Shown in pieces: positions 34,752 to 44,881 of a stretch of 64,000 nucleotides of DNA. The DNA lies in the NCBI RefSeq assembly GCF_007556605.1, contig NZ_VJND01000005.1, positions 83,765 through 147,764 on the forward strand. The letters run 5' to 3'. Source of the stretch: Tepidimonas sediminis. GTDB lineage: Bacteria; Pseudomonadota; Gammaproteobacteria; Burkholderiales; Burkholderiaceae_C. Every line of letters begins with the position of its first letter. Within the stretch, counting starts at the first letter, position 1. Position numbers and translations under genes: made by a program. The notes beneath the pieces were generated by a model. It saw only the letters and a program-made list of their open reading frames with translations. It was not told the DNA's origin and ran no database searches.

Positions 34752-35765
34752 ATGAACTCCCGCAAACGTCGTCTCGCCCGCGTGACCCTGGTGGCCGGCG
34801 CGGTGGCCGCCGCCGCGCTGGCCGTGGTGGCGCAGGAGCGCTCGTTCGACCACCTCTACGCCCCGATCCAGCCGCCCAAGTCGGTCGACCTCGGCAAGGT
34901 CGAGCTGGGCAAGAAGCTGTTCTTCGACCCGCGCCTGTCCAAGTCGGGCTTCATCTCGTGCAACTCGTGCCACAACCTGAGCATGGGCGGCTCGGACAAC
35001 CTGAGCACCTCCATCGGGCACAAGTGGCAGAAAGGGCCGATCAACGCGCCGACGGTGCTGAACTCGGCGCTGAACCTGGCGCAGTTCTGGGACGGCCGTG
35101 CCGCCGACCTGAAGGAGCAGGCCGGCGGGCCGATCGCCAACCCCGGCGAGATGGCGTTCCAGCACACGCTGGCGGTGGACGTGCTGCAGTCGATCCCGGC
35201 CTACGCGCGCGAGTTCAAGCTGATCTACGGCAAGGACAAGATCGACATCGACATGGTGACGGACGCCATCGCCGAGTTCGAGAAGACGCTGGTGACGCCC
35301 AACTCGCGCTTCGACCAGTACCTGCTGGGCAAGAAGGACGCCCTGACCAAGGACGAGCTGGCCGGCTACAAGCTGTTCAACGAGAGCGGCTGCGTGGCCT
35401 GCCACAACGGCCCGAACCTCGGCGGCAACTCGTTCCAGAAGATGGGCATCGTCGAGCCGTACAAGGGCGCCGGCGACGGTCGCGCCGCGGTCACCGGCAA
35501 GGACGCCGACCGCTTCAGCTACAAGGTGCCGACGCTGCGCAACGTCGAGCTGACCTACCCGTACTTCCACGACGGCGCGGTCTGGACGCTGGCCGAGGCG
35601 GTGGACATCATGGGCCGGCTGCAGCTCGGCCGCAAGTTCACCGAGCAGGAAAACGCGCAGATCGTGGCGTTCCTGAAGACGCTCACCGGTGAGCAGCCGG
35701 TGTTCCAGCTGCCGATCCTGCCGCCGTCCACCGAGGCGACGCTGCGGCCGCGGCCGTTCGACTGA
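34752..35765 (+). CDS. Diheme cytochrome c peroxidase
   Basis: A 337-aa periplasmic peroxidase of the bacterial CcpA/MauG family that reduces H2O2 with electrons from cytochromes. Haem-binding motifs are CNSCH (residues 70-74) and CVACH (214-218). The N-terminus is a signal peptide (MNSRKRRLARVTLVAGAVAAAALAVVAQ). Other family segments: LGKKLFFDPRLS and FSYKVPTLRNVELTYPYFHDG. The ATG at 34752 is chosen for the signal peptide, with AAGGA upstream; an in-frame ATG at 34689 is upstream of any leader. It sits behind an FNR-type box and next to dps. Confidence 0.95.
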   Translation: MNSRKRRLARVTLVAGAVAAAALAVVAQERSFDHLYAPIQPPKSVDLGKVELGKKLFFDPRLSKSGFISCNSCHNLSMGGSDNLSTSIGHKWQKGPINAPTVLNSALNLAQFWDGRAADLKEQAGGPIANPGEMAFQHTLAVDVLQSIPAYAREFKLIYGKDKIDIDMVTDAIAEFEKTLVTPNSRFDQYLLGKKDALTKDELAGYKLFNESGCVACHNGPNLGGNSFQKMGIVEPYKGAGDGRAAVTGKDADRFSYKVPTLRNVELTYPYFHDGAVWTLAEAVDIMGRLQLGRKFTEQENAQIVAFLKTLTGEQPVFQLPILPPSTEATLRPRPFD

Positions 35766-35817
35766 AACCTGGCGTGCCGCCGGCGCCCGGCCACCGTGGC
35801 CGGGCGTGCGGGCGGCG

Positions 35818-36108
35818 TCAGTGCACCACCACCGGCGTCTGCGCCAGCGTGGCGTAGCGCTCCAGCGCCTCCTCGACCTCTTCCTGCGTCGGGTGCTCGC
35901 GCTGCCAGGCCTCGATCTGGCGCTGGAACAGCTCGGCCCACGAACCGTCGAGGTAGACCTCCTTGCCGGAGCGCTTGTCCACGATCTCGAAGCCGTGGCG
36001 CGGCAGCACCGGCCCCGGGGTTTCGCCGCTGGCAGCGCTGGCCACCTCCTGCGCGTTGGCCAGGATGTGGACCACCGCAAAGCTGTCGGAGTTGTAGAGC
36101 ATCTGCAT
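35818..36108 (-). CDS. DUF3567 family protein
   Basis: A 96-aa protein of the Burkholderiales-restricted DUF3567 family (BTH_I0359-like), function unknown. The pattern is MLYNSDSFAVVHILAN at the start, GFEIVDKRSGKEVYLDG in the middle and an acidic helical C-terminus (TQEEVEEALERYATLAQTPVVVH). No signal peptide or membrane segment. It is convergent with the cytochrome c peroxidase gene, with 52 nt between the two ends. Confidence 0.85.
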   Translation of the reverse strand: MQMLYNSDSFAVVHILANAQEVASAASGETPGPVLPRHGFEIVDKRSGKEVYLDGSWAELFQRQIEAWQREHPTQEEVEEALERYATLAQTPVVVH

Positions 36109-36183
36109 GGCGTCACTGTCCTCGCATCGCGCTGGCCGCGCCAGCCGGCTGTCGCATGACCCTGCCGGCGGCCAGCCTTCCTT

Positions 36184-36200
36184 GGCCCGGATATCGGGCC
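36184..36200. repeat. Palindrome beside the DUF3108 gene
   Basis: GGCCCG (36184-36189) and CGGGCC (36195-36200) surround GATAT. On the plus strand it runs on as GCGGGTGT and then CTTTTT. The piece from ATATCGGG to CTTTTT resembles a piece after dps (34628-34650). On the minus strand it follows the DUF3108 stop without a T run, so it is not an obvious terminator for that gene. Confidence 0.35.
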
Positions 36201-36213
36201 GCGGGTGTCTTTT

Positions 36214-37338
36214 TCAAGGGGCCGGTTCCAGCCGGCCCTCCCGCAGCGTTTGATCGACCAGCTGGTCGTCGGTTTCGCGCAGGCGCACGCGCACCGGCAG
36301 CGGCCCCCAGCTGGCCGCAGCGTACCAGAGGGTGACGTCGGGGCCGCCGCCATGGCCGAGGCGGCGCAGCCGCACCGCCGTCACAGGCCCGGGCCCCATC
36401 GCCAGCGTCTCGTCACCCTCCACCTCGAAGGTCCACGGCTGCACACCGCCGAAACCTGCCACCGGCAGCGTCCAGCGCTGGCCTGGCTGGGCGCCGTCGC
36501 GCATCAGCAGGGCGCCCAGCTGCGCGAACAGGCTGAGCCGGTCCTGCGTGCCGGCTGCCACGGGCAGGGCGGGCTCGTCACCGTCGCGCCGCGCCTGGCC
36601 GCCGTCGTCCGACCACGTGAAGGTGAGCACGCGCTCGCGCCGCCCGCGGTCGGCGAAGCGCTGCGGGCGCAGGCCGGTGGCCAGGAGCTCGCCGCTGCTG
36701 TGCTGCGCGCGCTGCAGCCACAGGGCGCGCAGCGTCAGCTCGGTCTCGTAGCGTGCGGCGCTGGCGTGCCAGCGCAGCGTCGCCTCGGCGCGGTAGCCCA
36801 CACCGCGCGCGCGTCCTTCGACGTCGTAGCGCAATTCGGCCAGCCGCGGCCAGACGAGCGCCCCGGGAGCAGCCGCGTCGCCGGCTCGGTCGTCCGCGGC
36901 GGCCTCGGCGGCGGCTGGCGCGGCCGGGGGGGCGGCGCGGGCCGCGAGGGCGAGCGGCTCATCCGCTTGGCCGCTTTCCCCTTGGTCCGGGGGAGTGGGG
37001 GGCGTGGTGGCGGCCTCGGCGGCGGCTGCCGCCGGCTCGGGCTCCACGGGAAGGGGGCCGGGTTCGGGGGCCACCGCGTGGGTCGGGGTGGCCGCCGCCG
37101 GGCGGCTGGCCGCCCCCCGGGGGCGCGGCGCCGGGACGGCGGATGCCGGCTGCACCGCCGGCGCGGCGGGCGCGACCGTGACCCAGCCGGGCAGCGGCCG
37201 GCTGCCCGCGGGGGACAGCGCGGAGGGGGGCGCGATGGCCAGCCAGGCCAGCACGGCCGCGTGCGCACCGGCCACCGCCAGCGCGATCACAACGACGGTG
37301 CGGCGGCGGGATGCTGGCGCTCGTAGCGTTGCTGGCAT
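36214..37338 (-). CDS. DUF3108 protein with N-terminal membrane anchor
   Basis: A 374-aa envelope protein. A positively charged N-terminus and one hydrophobic helix (about residues 12-34, VVVIALAVAGAHAAVLAWLAI) are followed by a ~110-residue Pro/Ala-rich stretch that may span the periplasm, as in TonB-like proteins, then a DUF3108 domain (about 145-370; LRYDVEGRARGVGYRAEATLRW). Function unknown. The ATG at 37338 lies 52 nt inside the 3' end of the DksA-like gene; a GTG at 37290 overlapping that gene's stop codon is an alternative but would remove the basic residues before the helix. Confidence 0.78.
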   Translation of the reverse strand: MPATLRAPASRRRTVVVIALAVAGAHAAVLAWLAIAPPSALSPAGSRPLPGWVTVAPAAPAVQPASAVPAPRPRGAASRPAAATPTHAVAPEPGPLPVEPEPAAAAAEAATTPPTPPDQGESGQADEPLALAARAAPPAAPAAAEAAADDRAGDAAAPGALVWPRLAELRYDVEGRARGVGYRAEATLRWHASAARYETELTLRALWLQRAQHSSGELLATGLRPQRFADRGRRERVLTFTWSDDGGQARRDGDEPALPVAAGTQDRLSLFAQLGALLMRDGAQPGQRWTLPVAGFGGVQPWTFEVEGDETLAMGPGPVTAVRLRRLGHGGGPDVTLWYAAASWGPLPVRVRLRETDDQLVDQTLREGRLEPAP

Positions 37339-37667
37339 GCCAGGCAGCGCAGCGTCGTCGGCGCGGCGTGCAGGCGCGCGGCCGGGATCTCGGCGCCGCA
37401 GTCCACGCACAGACCGAAGGTGCCGTCGGCGATGCGGCGCAGCGCGGCGTCGATGTCGCGCAGCGCGGCGGTCTCGCGTTCGTCCAGCGCCTGCTCCAGG
37501 TCGCGCTCGCCGTCGAACTGGTTCCAGTCGCCGCTTTGCACTTCGTGCGGATCGGTGGCCGCCTCGGCGCGGCCGATCTTGCCGCCGCGGCGGGCGCGGA
37601 TCTGGGCGATCAGCTCGCTGCGCATCTGCTGCAGCTGCTGGGCGTAGGTGTCGGAGATGTCGGTCAT
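37287..37667 (-). CDS. TraR/DksA-family zinc-finger protein
   Basis: A 126-aa DksA-like protein, shorter than true DksA (151 aa). The coiled-coil part (RDLEQALDERETAALRDIDAALRRI) is followed by a four-cysteine zinc finger, GLCVDCGAEIP ... LRCLACQQRYE. DksA proteins enter the secondary channel of RNA polymerase and act with ppGpp; the tip residues that matter for activity cannot be judged here. It is divergent from phaM and its 3' end overlaps the following DUF3108 gene. Confidence 0.88.
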   Translation of the reverse strand: MTDISDTYAQQLQQMRSELIAQIRARRGGKIGRAEAATDPHEVQSGDWNQFDGERDLEQALDERETAALRDIDAALRRIADGTFGLCVDCGAEIPAARLHAAPTTLRCLACQQRYERQHPAAAPSL

Positions 37668-37772
37668 GGTCGCGCCATCCGGAAGGAAGAAAAACGAACG
37701 GTGGTCAGTGCGCGATTGTGCGGCCGAACGCGGCGCCTTCCAAGGCAGCCGGCGCGGCCGCCGGAGTCGGGC

Positions 37773-37786
37773 TTGATCCGGGTCAA
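37773..37786. promoter_or_regulatory. FNR-type box between dksA-like gene and phaM
   Basis: TTGATCCGGGTCAA is a near-perfect FNR/Anr consensus (TTGAT-N4-RTCAA). It lies 58 nt before the phaM start and 105 nt before the start of the divergent DksA-like gene. No convincing -10 sits at the class II distance on either strand, so its direction of action is open. Confidence 0.55.
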
Positions 37787-37844
37787 CGCCGACTGTGGCA
37801 TGCTACGGGCGACGCCGATCCGGCGCCGTGCAGGAGAGACGCGG

Positions 37845-38444
37845 ATGACCTCCTCCCCCGATTTCAGTGCCTGGCAGCAGGCGTGGGCGCCGTACGCGCG
37901 CTACCTTCCCGGCTTTGCCTACCTGCAGGGGCTGGCGGGCGGGGCGGCCCCATCCGGCGCGACCGGCGCCGCGCCGCCGTGGGCACAGTGGGTGGCGCCG
38001 GTGCTGGACATCGACGAGCTCGACCGCCGCATCCGCGACCTGCAGGCGGTGCATTTCTGGCTCGAGCAGAACGCGCGCGCGCTGCAGGCCACGATCCAGG
38101 CGCTGCAGGTGCAGCGCATGACGCTGGCGGCGCTGCGTTCGATGAACGTCGGGCTGCAGGAGATGGGGCAGGCGATGGCCGCCGGCCGCGCCGATGCGGC
38201 CGCCGACCCGCAGGCGGCCGCGGCGCCGGCGCCGGAGGAGGCGGCTGCGGCACCTCAGCCGGCGGTCGATCCGGTGCGCTGGTGGCGTGCCGTGACCGAG
38301 CAGTTCCAGACGATTGCGGCGCAGACGATGCAGGAGCTGGCGCAGGCCACCCCGCCCGCGGCGGCCGCCCCGGCCCCGGCGCAGACGCCCGCGCCCCCCG
38401 CCGGGGCGCCGACCAGGCCTGCGGCACGACGGACGCGGCGATGA
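37845..38444 (+). CDS. phaM: PHA granule-associated protein PhaM-like
   Basis: A 199-aa protein resembling Ralstonia PhaM, which activates PHA synthase and ties polyhydroxyalkanoate granules to the nucleoid. The diagnostic part is DIDELDRRIRDLQAVHFWLEQNARALQATIQALQVQRMTLAALRS (residues about 53-97). The C-terminal third is Ala/Pro-rich and ends in a basic tail (RPAARRTRR) suited to DNA contact. GGAGAG lies 8 nt before the ATG. Its stop overlaps the start of the FIST gene by 4 nt. No PHA synthase gene is in the window. Confidence 0.85.
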   Translation: MTSSPDFSAWQQAWAPYARYLPGFAYLQGLAGGAAPSGATGAAPPWAQWVAPVLDIDELDRRIRDLQAVHFWLEQNARALQATIQALQVQRMTLAALRSMNVGLQEMGQAMAAGRADAAADPQAAAAPAPEEAAAAPQPAVDPVRWWRAVTEQFQTIAAQTMQELAQATPPAAAAPAPAQTPAPPAGAPTRPAARRTRR

Positions 38445-39706
38445 GACGCTTCCTGCACGCGCACGCCGGCCATGCGGCCTGGGATCAGGCTGCCCGGCAG
38501 GTGCTGGCGCAGCTGCAGGCCCAGATGGCGCGGCAACCGGGTCGTGACTGGCCGCTGGGCCTGCTGTACGCGACCGACCACCATGCCGCCCATCTCCCCG
38601 AGCTGCTGGAACGGCTGGCCGGCGCACTGCCGCAGGTGACGGACTGGGCCGGTGCGGTCGGGGTGGCCATCGGCGCCGGCGCCACCGAATACTTCGACGA
38701 GCCGGGCCTGGCGGTGATGCTGTGCGACTTGGCGCCGCAGCGCTACCGGGTCTTCAATGGCGTGGCGCCGCTGCCGCCGGCGCAGGGGCCGGAGGGTTTC
38801 GTCGCCCAGACCGCGCTGGTGCATGCCGACCCCTCGGTGCCGGATCTGCCCGAGCTGATCGAGGAGCTGGCCGGGCGCACGCTGGGCCACTACGTGTTCG
38901 GCGGCCTGGTGGCCAGCCGGGCGGGTTCGCTGCAGATCGCGCGCAGCAGCCGTGGCGGCCTGGCGGGCCAGGGGCGGACGGCGGCGGAGGGGATCTTCCA
39001 CGGCGGGCTCAGTGGCGTGGCCTTTGCACCCGACGTCGGTATCGTGGCGCGCGTCACGCAGGGGGTGCGGGCGGTCACGCCGCTGCGGCGCGTCACCGCC
39101 GCGCAGGGCCACCGCGTGGAGGCGCTGGACGGCCGGCCGGCGCTGGACGTGGTGCTGGAGGATCTGGGCCTGGCGGGGCGCGATCTGGCGGCGGTGGTGG
39201 CGCGGCTGCGCACGGTGCTGGTGGGCTGGGTGGTGCCCAGCCCCGCGCCGCCGCCGGCGGCGGCCGCGCCGGGGCGTGTGCCGCTGCGGCTGGGCGAAGA
39301 TGTGCTGGTGCGTCATCTGGTGGGGCTGGATCCGGCGCAGCGCGCGCTGGTGGTGGCCGAGCCGCTGCCGGTGGGGGCCGGCTGGACGCTGTGCGAGCGC
39401 CATGCCCAGGCCGCGCGTGCCGACCTGCTGCGCATCGGTGCCGAGATCCGCGAGGCGCTGGCCGGCGAGGCCGACGAGCCGCTCGATCCGGCCAGTCGCG
39501 TCGCCGGGGCGATCTACATCAGCTGCAACGGCCGCGGCGGGCCGCACTTCGGCGCGCCGAGCGCGGAGTGGCAGCTGCTTCGCCAGGCGCTGGGGGACGT
39601 GCCAGCGATCGGATTTTTTGCAGCGGGCGAGATTGCGCACCACCGCCTTTATGGCTACACCGGCGTGCTGACGGTGTTCGTATCCGACGGGGCCGGATCG
39701 GGTTGA
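38441..39706 (+). CDS. FIST-domain sensory protein
   Basis: A 421-aa protein with FIST N (about 35-240; [20 protein letters not shown]) and FIST C (about 250-410; [28 protein letters not shown]). FIST domains are thought to sense small ligands such as amino acids. No signal peptide, membrane helix or output domain is seen, so it would act in the cytoplasm through a partner. Translational overlap with phaM (ATGA) suggests a joint function in storage metabolism, which is inference. Confidence 0.85.
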   Translation: MRRFLHAHAGHAAWDQAARQVLAQLQAQMARQPGRDWPLGLLYATDHHAAHLPELLERLAGALPQVTDWAGAVGVAIGAGATEYFDEPGLAVMLCDLAPQRYRVFNGVAPLPPAQGPEGFVAQTALVHADPSVPDLPELIEELAGRTLGHYVFGGLVASRAGSLQIARSSRGGLAGQGRTAAEGIFHGGLSGVAFAPDVGIVARVTQGVRAVTPLRRVTAAQGHRVEALDGRPALDVVLEDLGLAGRDLAAVVARLRTVLVGWVVPSPAPPPAAAAPGRVPLRLGEDVLVRHLVGLDPAQRALVVAEPLPVGAGWTLCERHAQAARADLLRIGAEIREALAGEADEPLDPASRVAGAIYISCNGRGGPHFGAPSAEWQLLRQALGDVPAIGFFAAGEIAHHRLYGYTGVLTVFVSDGAGSG

Positions 39707-39764
39707 AAGGGCGCCCGCCGGGCCCCATTTGCACAGGCGGTGTCATTGGCAGGAAAGGACCGCG

Positions 39765-40730
39765 GTGGAGTTCAAGGACTATTACGCGGTGCTGGGCGTG
39801 GCGCGCGACGCCAGCGCCGACGAGATCAAGAAGGCGTACCGCAAGCTGGCGCGCAAGTACCACCCGGACGTCAGCAAGGAGCCGGATGCGGCGCAGCGCA
39901 TGAGCGAGGTCAACGAGGCCTACGCGGTGCTGTCCGATCCCGACAAGCGCGCCGCCTACGACCGGCTGGCGCAGGGGCGTCGGGCCGGGCAGGCGTTCAC
40001 GCCGCCGCCGGATTGGGATGCCGGCTTCGAGTTCCACGGCGCGCCGGAGGGGATGGACGCGGCCGAGTTCAGCGATTTCTTCAGTGAGCTGTTCGGCCGC
40101 ATGGCCGGCGCCCGTGCCGCCGCGCGCGGCCCGCGCCGCGGCGCGCCGCTGCGCGGCGAAGATCACCACGCCAAGGTGGTGCTGGATCTGGAGGACGCCT
40201 GGCGCGGCGGCACGAAGACGCTGTCGCTGCAGGTGCCGCAGCTCGACGAGCGCGGGCACCTGGCGCTGCGCACGCGCACGCTGGAGGTCAGGATCCCGGC
40301 CGGGGTGCGCGCCGGGCAGATGATCCGCCTAGCCGGCCAGGGCGGCCCCGGCGAGCCGCCCGGTGACCTCTATCTGGAGGTGGTGATCCGGCCGCACCCG
40401 CGCTTCCGGCTGGAGGGCAAGACGCTGATCGCCGAGCTGCCGCTGGCGCCCTGGGAGGCGGCCCTGGGCGCGGTGGTGCCGGTGGAGCTGCCGGACGGCG
40501 GCACGCTGAAGGTGCGCGTGCCGGCCGGCAGCCAGAGCGGGCAAACCCTGACCGTGCGCGGCAAGGGGCTGCCGGCGCGCGAGCCGGGTGACCTGGAGCT
40601 GCAGCTGCGCGTGATCCTGCCCAGCGCCTACGACCCGCGCGCCAAGGCGCTGTACGAGCGCATGGCCGCCGAACTGACCGACTTCGACGCGCGCAAGGTG
40701 GCCGCCGCCGAGGCTGAAAGGAGCCGCTGA
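39765..40730 (+). CDS. cbpA: DnaJ-class co-chaperone CbpA
   Basis: A 321-aa J-domain protein of the CbpA type. The N-terminal J domain has the HPD motif in [15 protein letters not shown]; a Gly/Phe-poor linker follows and the C-terminal substrate-binding domain starts near residue 128, without the zinc fingers of DnaJ. It stimulates DnaK. The start is a GTG with AGGAAAGGA 5-13 nt upstream; an ATG at 39729 would add 12 untypical residues. cbpM follows with a 1-nt overlap and then an ftsH homolog. Confidence 0.94.
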   Translation: MEFKDYYAVLGVARDASADEIKKAYRKLARKYHPDVSKEPDAAQRMSEVNEAYAVLSDPDKRAAYDRLAQGRRAGQAFTPPPDWDAGFEFHGAPEGMDAAEFSDFFSELFGRMAGARAAARGPRRGAPLRGEDHHAKVVLDLEDAWRGGTKTLSLQVPQLDERGHLALRTRTLEVRIPAGVRAGQMIRLAGQGGPGEPPGDLYLEVVIRPHPRFRLEGKTLIAELPLAPWEAALGAVVPVELPDGGTLKVRVPAGSQSGQTLTVRGKGLPAREPGDLELQLRVILPSAYDPRAKALYERMAAELTDFDARKVAAAEAERSR

Positions 40731-41032
40731 TGGAGCTGGAAGTGGTGCGGGTGGAAGTGAGCCTGGAGACCCCGGGACTGGATGCGGCGGCGCTGTGCCG
40801 GGCCGCCGGCGTGGCACCGCAGTGGTGGCAGCGTGCGCGGCAGGAGGGGCGCATCACCGCCGAGGGTGACGATTTCGACGCCACCGTGCTGCGGCGGGTG
40901 CGCAGGCTGGCGTGGCTGCAGCGCCATTTCGACGCCGACCCGGAGCTGGCCGCCCTGGTGGTCGATCTGGAGGAAGAGATCGAGCGGCTGCGCGCGCGCC
41001 TGCGCCGGCTGGGTGAGCCGTCGTGCGGCTGA
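40730..41032 (+). CDS. cbpM: Chaperone modulator CbpM
   Basis: A 100-aa MerR-type helix-turn-helix protein of the CbpM family, which binds the J domain of CbpA and inhibits it. The core is [21 protein letters not shown], followed by [28 protein letters not shown] and a terminal coiled coil ([14 protein letters not shown]). The ATG overlaps the last base of the cbpA stop, so the two proteins are made together. Confidence 0.93.
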   Translation: MELEVVRVEVSLETPGLDAAALCRAAGVAPQWWQRARQEGRITAEGDDFDATVLRRVRRLAWLQRHFDADPELAALVVDLEEEIERLRARLRRLGEPSCG

Positions 41033-41129
41033 CGCCGCCGCGGCGATGCAGGTGGCGGGCCAGCCGGTCCGCCGGGACGAAGGGTCGACGATGGCGCGCC
41101 CGCGCGCGGCGCGCGAGGAGGAACGGGCG

Positions 41130-42983
41130 ATGAAGCCGGACGCAAGGACGTCGTGGAACGTCGGCTACTGGATGCTGGCGCTGCTGTTGCTGCTGTGGAT
41201 GCAGAACCTGTGGCAGACCGCGCGCACGGTGGAGCCGGTGCCGTACAGCGCCTTCGAGCAGGCGCTGGCCGACGGCAAGGTGGCCGAGGTGATCGTCGGC
41301 GAGACGACCCTGACCGGCCGGCTGAAGAACCCGGAGCCGGGCGGCAAGACGGTGATCGTGGCCAACCGCGTCGAGCCGGATCTGGCCGAGCGGCTCGGTC
41401 GCTACGAGGTGCCCTACACGCGCGTGGTGGAGAACACCTGGCTGCGCGACATCCTGTCGTGGGTCGTGCCGGCGCTGGTGTTCTTCGCGCTGTGGTTCTT
41501 CGTCGTGCGCAAGGCGCTGGAGCGCCAGGGCATGGGCGGCTTCATGAGCATCGGCAAGAGCCGCGCCAAGATCTACGTCGAGCAGGACACCGGCGTGACG
41601 TTCGCCGACGTGGCCGGCGTCGACGAGGCCAAGGCCGAGCTGCAGGAGATCGTCGCCTTCCTGAAGGATCCGCAGGGCTACGGGCGGCTGGGCGCGCGCG
41701 CGCCCAAGGGCGTGCTGCTGGTGGGGCCGCCCGGCACCGGCAAGACGCTGCTGGCCAAGGCGGTGGCCGGCGAGGCCGGCGTGCCGTTCTTCAGCATCAG
41801 CGGCAGCGAATTCGTCGAGATGTTCGTCGGTGTCGGCGCGGCGCGCGTGCGTGACCTCTTCGAGCAGGCGCGCGCCAAGGCGCCGGCCATCATCTTCATC
41901 GACGAGCTCGACGCGCTGGGCCGCGCGCGCGGCGCCGGCGGCCCCATCGGCGGCCACGACGAGCGCGAGCAGACCCTCAACCAGCTGCTGGTGGAGCTGG
42001 ACGGCTTCGACAGCGGCACCGGGCTGGTGCTGCTGGCGGCCACCAACCGGCCCGAGATCCTCGACCCGGCGCTGCTGCGCGCCGGCCGCTTCGACCGCCA
42101 GGTGCTGGTCGACCGTCCGGACAAGGCCGGGCGCGTGCAGATCCTGCGCGTGCACGCGCGCAAGATCAAACTGGCCGCCGACGTCGATCTGGAGCAGATC
42201 GCGGCGCTGACGCCGGGCTTTTCGGGCGCGGATCTGGCCAACCTGTGCAACGAGGCGGCGCTGGCGGCCACGCGCCGCGGGGCCGAGGCGGTGGCGCTGC
42301 AGGACTTCACCGCCGCCATCGAGCGCATCGTCGCCGGGCTGGAGAAGAAAAACCGGCTGCTCAACCCGCGCGAGCGCGAGATCGTCGCCTACCACGAGAT
42401 GGGGCACGCGCTGGTGGCGCTGGCGCTGCCGGGCAGCGACCCGGTGCACAAGGTCTCGATCATCCCGCGCGGCATCGGGGCGCTGGGCTACACCATCCAG
42501 CGCCCCACCGAAGACCGCTACCTGATGACGCGCGAGGAGCTGGAGCGCAAGATCATGGTGCTGCTGGGCGGGCGCGCGGCGGAAAAGCTCGTCTTCGGGC
42601 ACCTGTCCACCGGCGCGGCGGACGACATCGCCAAGGTCACCGACATCGCGCGCGACATGGTGATGCGCTACGGCATGGAGGAGTCGCTCGGCTACATCGC
42701 CTACGAGGCGCAGCGCCCGACGTTCCTCGACGTGCCGGGGCTGGCCGCCGGCGGCTGCCCGCGCAGCCCCGAGACGCAGGCGCGCATCGACGAGGCGGTG
42801 CGCCGCATCGTGATGGAGGCGTTCGAGCGCGCCACGGCGATCCTGCAGCGCCACCGCGCGGTGCTGGAGCGCTGCGCGCAGGCGCTGCTGCAGCGCGAGA
42901 CGCTGGACGAGGCGCAGCTGGCGGAGTTGACCGCCGAGGTGCGCGCCGAGGCGCAGGCTGCCGCCGCAGCGGCGCCGGCGTGA
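41130..42983 (+). CDS. ftsH: FtsH-family AAA+ membrane metalloprotease
   Basis: A 617-aa membrane protease. Two N-terminal transmembrane helices flank a small periplasmic domain (about residues 10-28 and 108-128). The AAA module has GPPGTGKT and [10 protein letters not shown] and an intact second region of homology ([23 protein letters not shown]); the zinc site is HEMGH near residue 418. GAGGAGG lies 8 nt before the ATG chosen; an ATG at 41091 would add 13 residues. Position after cbpA-cbpM, not beside rlmE, suggests a second, stress-related FtsH rather than the housekeeping copy. Confidence 0.93.
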   Translation: MKPDARTSWNVGYWMLALLLLLWMQNLWQTARTVEPVPYSAFEQALADGKVAEVIVGETTLTGRLKNPEPGGKTVIVANRVEPDLAERLGRYEVPYTRVVENTWLRDILSWVVPALVFFALWFFVVRKALERQGMGGFMSIGKSRAKIYVEQDTGVTFADVAGVDEAKAELQEIVAFLKDPQGYGRLGARAPKGVLLVGPPGTGKTLLAKAVAGEAGVPFFSISGSEFVEMFVGVGAARVRDLFEQARAKAPAIIFIDELDALGRARGAGGPIGGHDEREQTLNQLLVELDGFDSGTGLVLLAATNRPEILDPALLRAGRFDRQVLVDRPDKAGRVQILRVHARKIKLAADVDLEQIAALTPGFSGADLANLCNEAALAATRRGAEAVALQDFTAAIERIVAGLEKKNRLLNPREREIVAYHEMGHALVALALPGSDPVHKVSIIPRGIGALGYTIQRPTEDRYLMTREELERKIMVLLGGRAAEKLVFGHLSTGAADDIAKVTDIARDMVMRYGMEESLGYIAYEAQRPTFLDVPGLAAGGCPRSPETQARIDEAVRRIVMEAFERATAILQRHRAVLERCAQALLQRETLDEAQLAELTAEVRAEAQAAAAAAPA

Positions 42984-42996
42984 CGCGCGGCCGGGC

Positions 42997-44245
<1,249 letters not shown>

Positions 44246-44253
44246 GAGTCGCC

Positions 44254-44484
44254 ATGGAAGTCGTCGAGGCCGTCGTGTCCAGCAAGGGGCAGGTCACGCT
44301 GCCCGCCGCGATGCGGGCCAAGCTCGGCATCCGGCCTGGCTCCTACATCCGGTTCGAGCTGCGCGGCCAGGAGCTCGTGATCCGGCCCGAGACGCCGATG
44401 AGCGCCTACTACGGCATGCTCAAGGGCTACGACCTCGGCGATGACCTGGAGCCGCCGAAGGAGCCCGACCGGGAGTTCGACTGA
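44254..44484 (+). CDS. vapB: VapB-type antitoxin, AbrB/MazE fold
   Basis: A 76-aa antitoxin. An AbrB-like DNA-binding domain (VSSKGQVTLPAAMRAKLGIRPG) occupies the first 45 residues, and the acidic C-terminal tail (DLGDDLEPPKEPDREFD) is the likely toxin-neutralising part. AAAGGAG lies 6 nt before the ATG. The stop is immediately followed by the vapC ATG. The pair is on the plus strand between tgt and queA, which are both on the minus strand. Confidence 0.9.
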   Translation: MEVVEAVVSSKGQVTLPAAMRAKLGIRPGSYIRFELRGQELVIRPETPMSAYYGMLKGYDLGDDLEPPKEPDREFD

Positions 44485-44874
44485 ATGAACGTCGTCGACT
44501 CCTCCGGCTGGATCGAGTTCTTTCGTGCCGGTCCCAACGGGCCCGTGTTCAAGCCGGTCATCGAGGACCGCCGTCACCTGCTGGTCCCGTGCATCGCGCT
44601 GTACGAGGTGCACCGCGTGCTGGCGCGGCACCTGCCGCAGGAGCTGGTGGCGCGCTGCCTGGACGTGATGCGGCTGGGCCGCGTGCTGGACCTGACCGAT
44701 GCGCGCGCGGTGGCGGCCGCGCGCGTGGCGCAGCGGCACCGGCTGGCGATGGCCGACGCCATCATGCTGGCGATGGCGCAGGAGTTCGGCGCCACGCTGT
44801 GGACGCAGGGCGCCGACTACGCCGGCCTGCCCGGCGTGCGCTATTTGCCCAGGCCGGGCGCGGCGGCGGGCTGA
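44485..44874 (+). CDS. vapC: VapC-type toxin, PIN-domain ribonuclease
   Basis: A 129-aa PIN-domain nuclease. Four acidic active-site residues can be placed: Asp5 (NVVDSSGWIE), Glu41 (LYEVHRVL), Asp91 (MADAIMLA) and Asp111 (QGADYAG). VapC toxins cut RNA, commonly tRNA anticodon loops or the sarcin-ricin loop. Nothing suggests inactivation. It directly follows vapB without a gap. The 3' end is convergent with queA, with 7 nt between the two genes. Confidence 0.9.
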   Translation: MNVVDSSGWIEFFRAGPNGPVFKPVIEDRRHLLVPCIALYEVHRVLARHLPQELVARCLDVMRLGRVLDLTDARAVAAARVAQRHRLAMADAIMLAMAQEFGATLWTQGADYAGLPGVRYLPRPGAAAG

Positions 44875-44881
44875 AGCCGCC

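Noticed and set aside
44254..44874. vapBC as part of a larger genomic island
   Set aside because: Only the two genes are inserted; the flanking tgt and queA are intact, base composition is like the neighbours and no integrase or direct repeats are visible.
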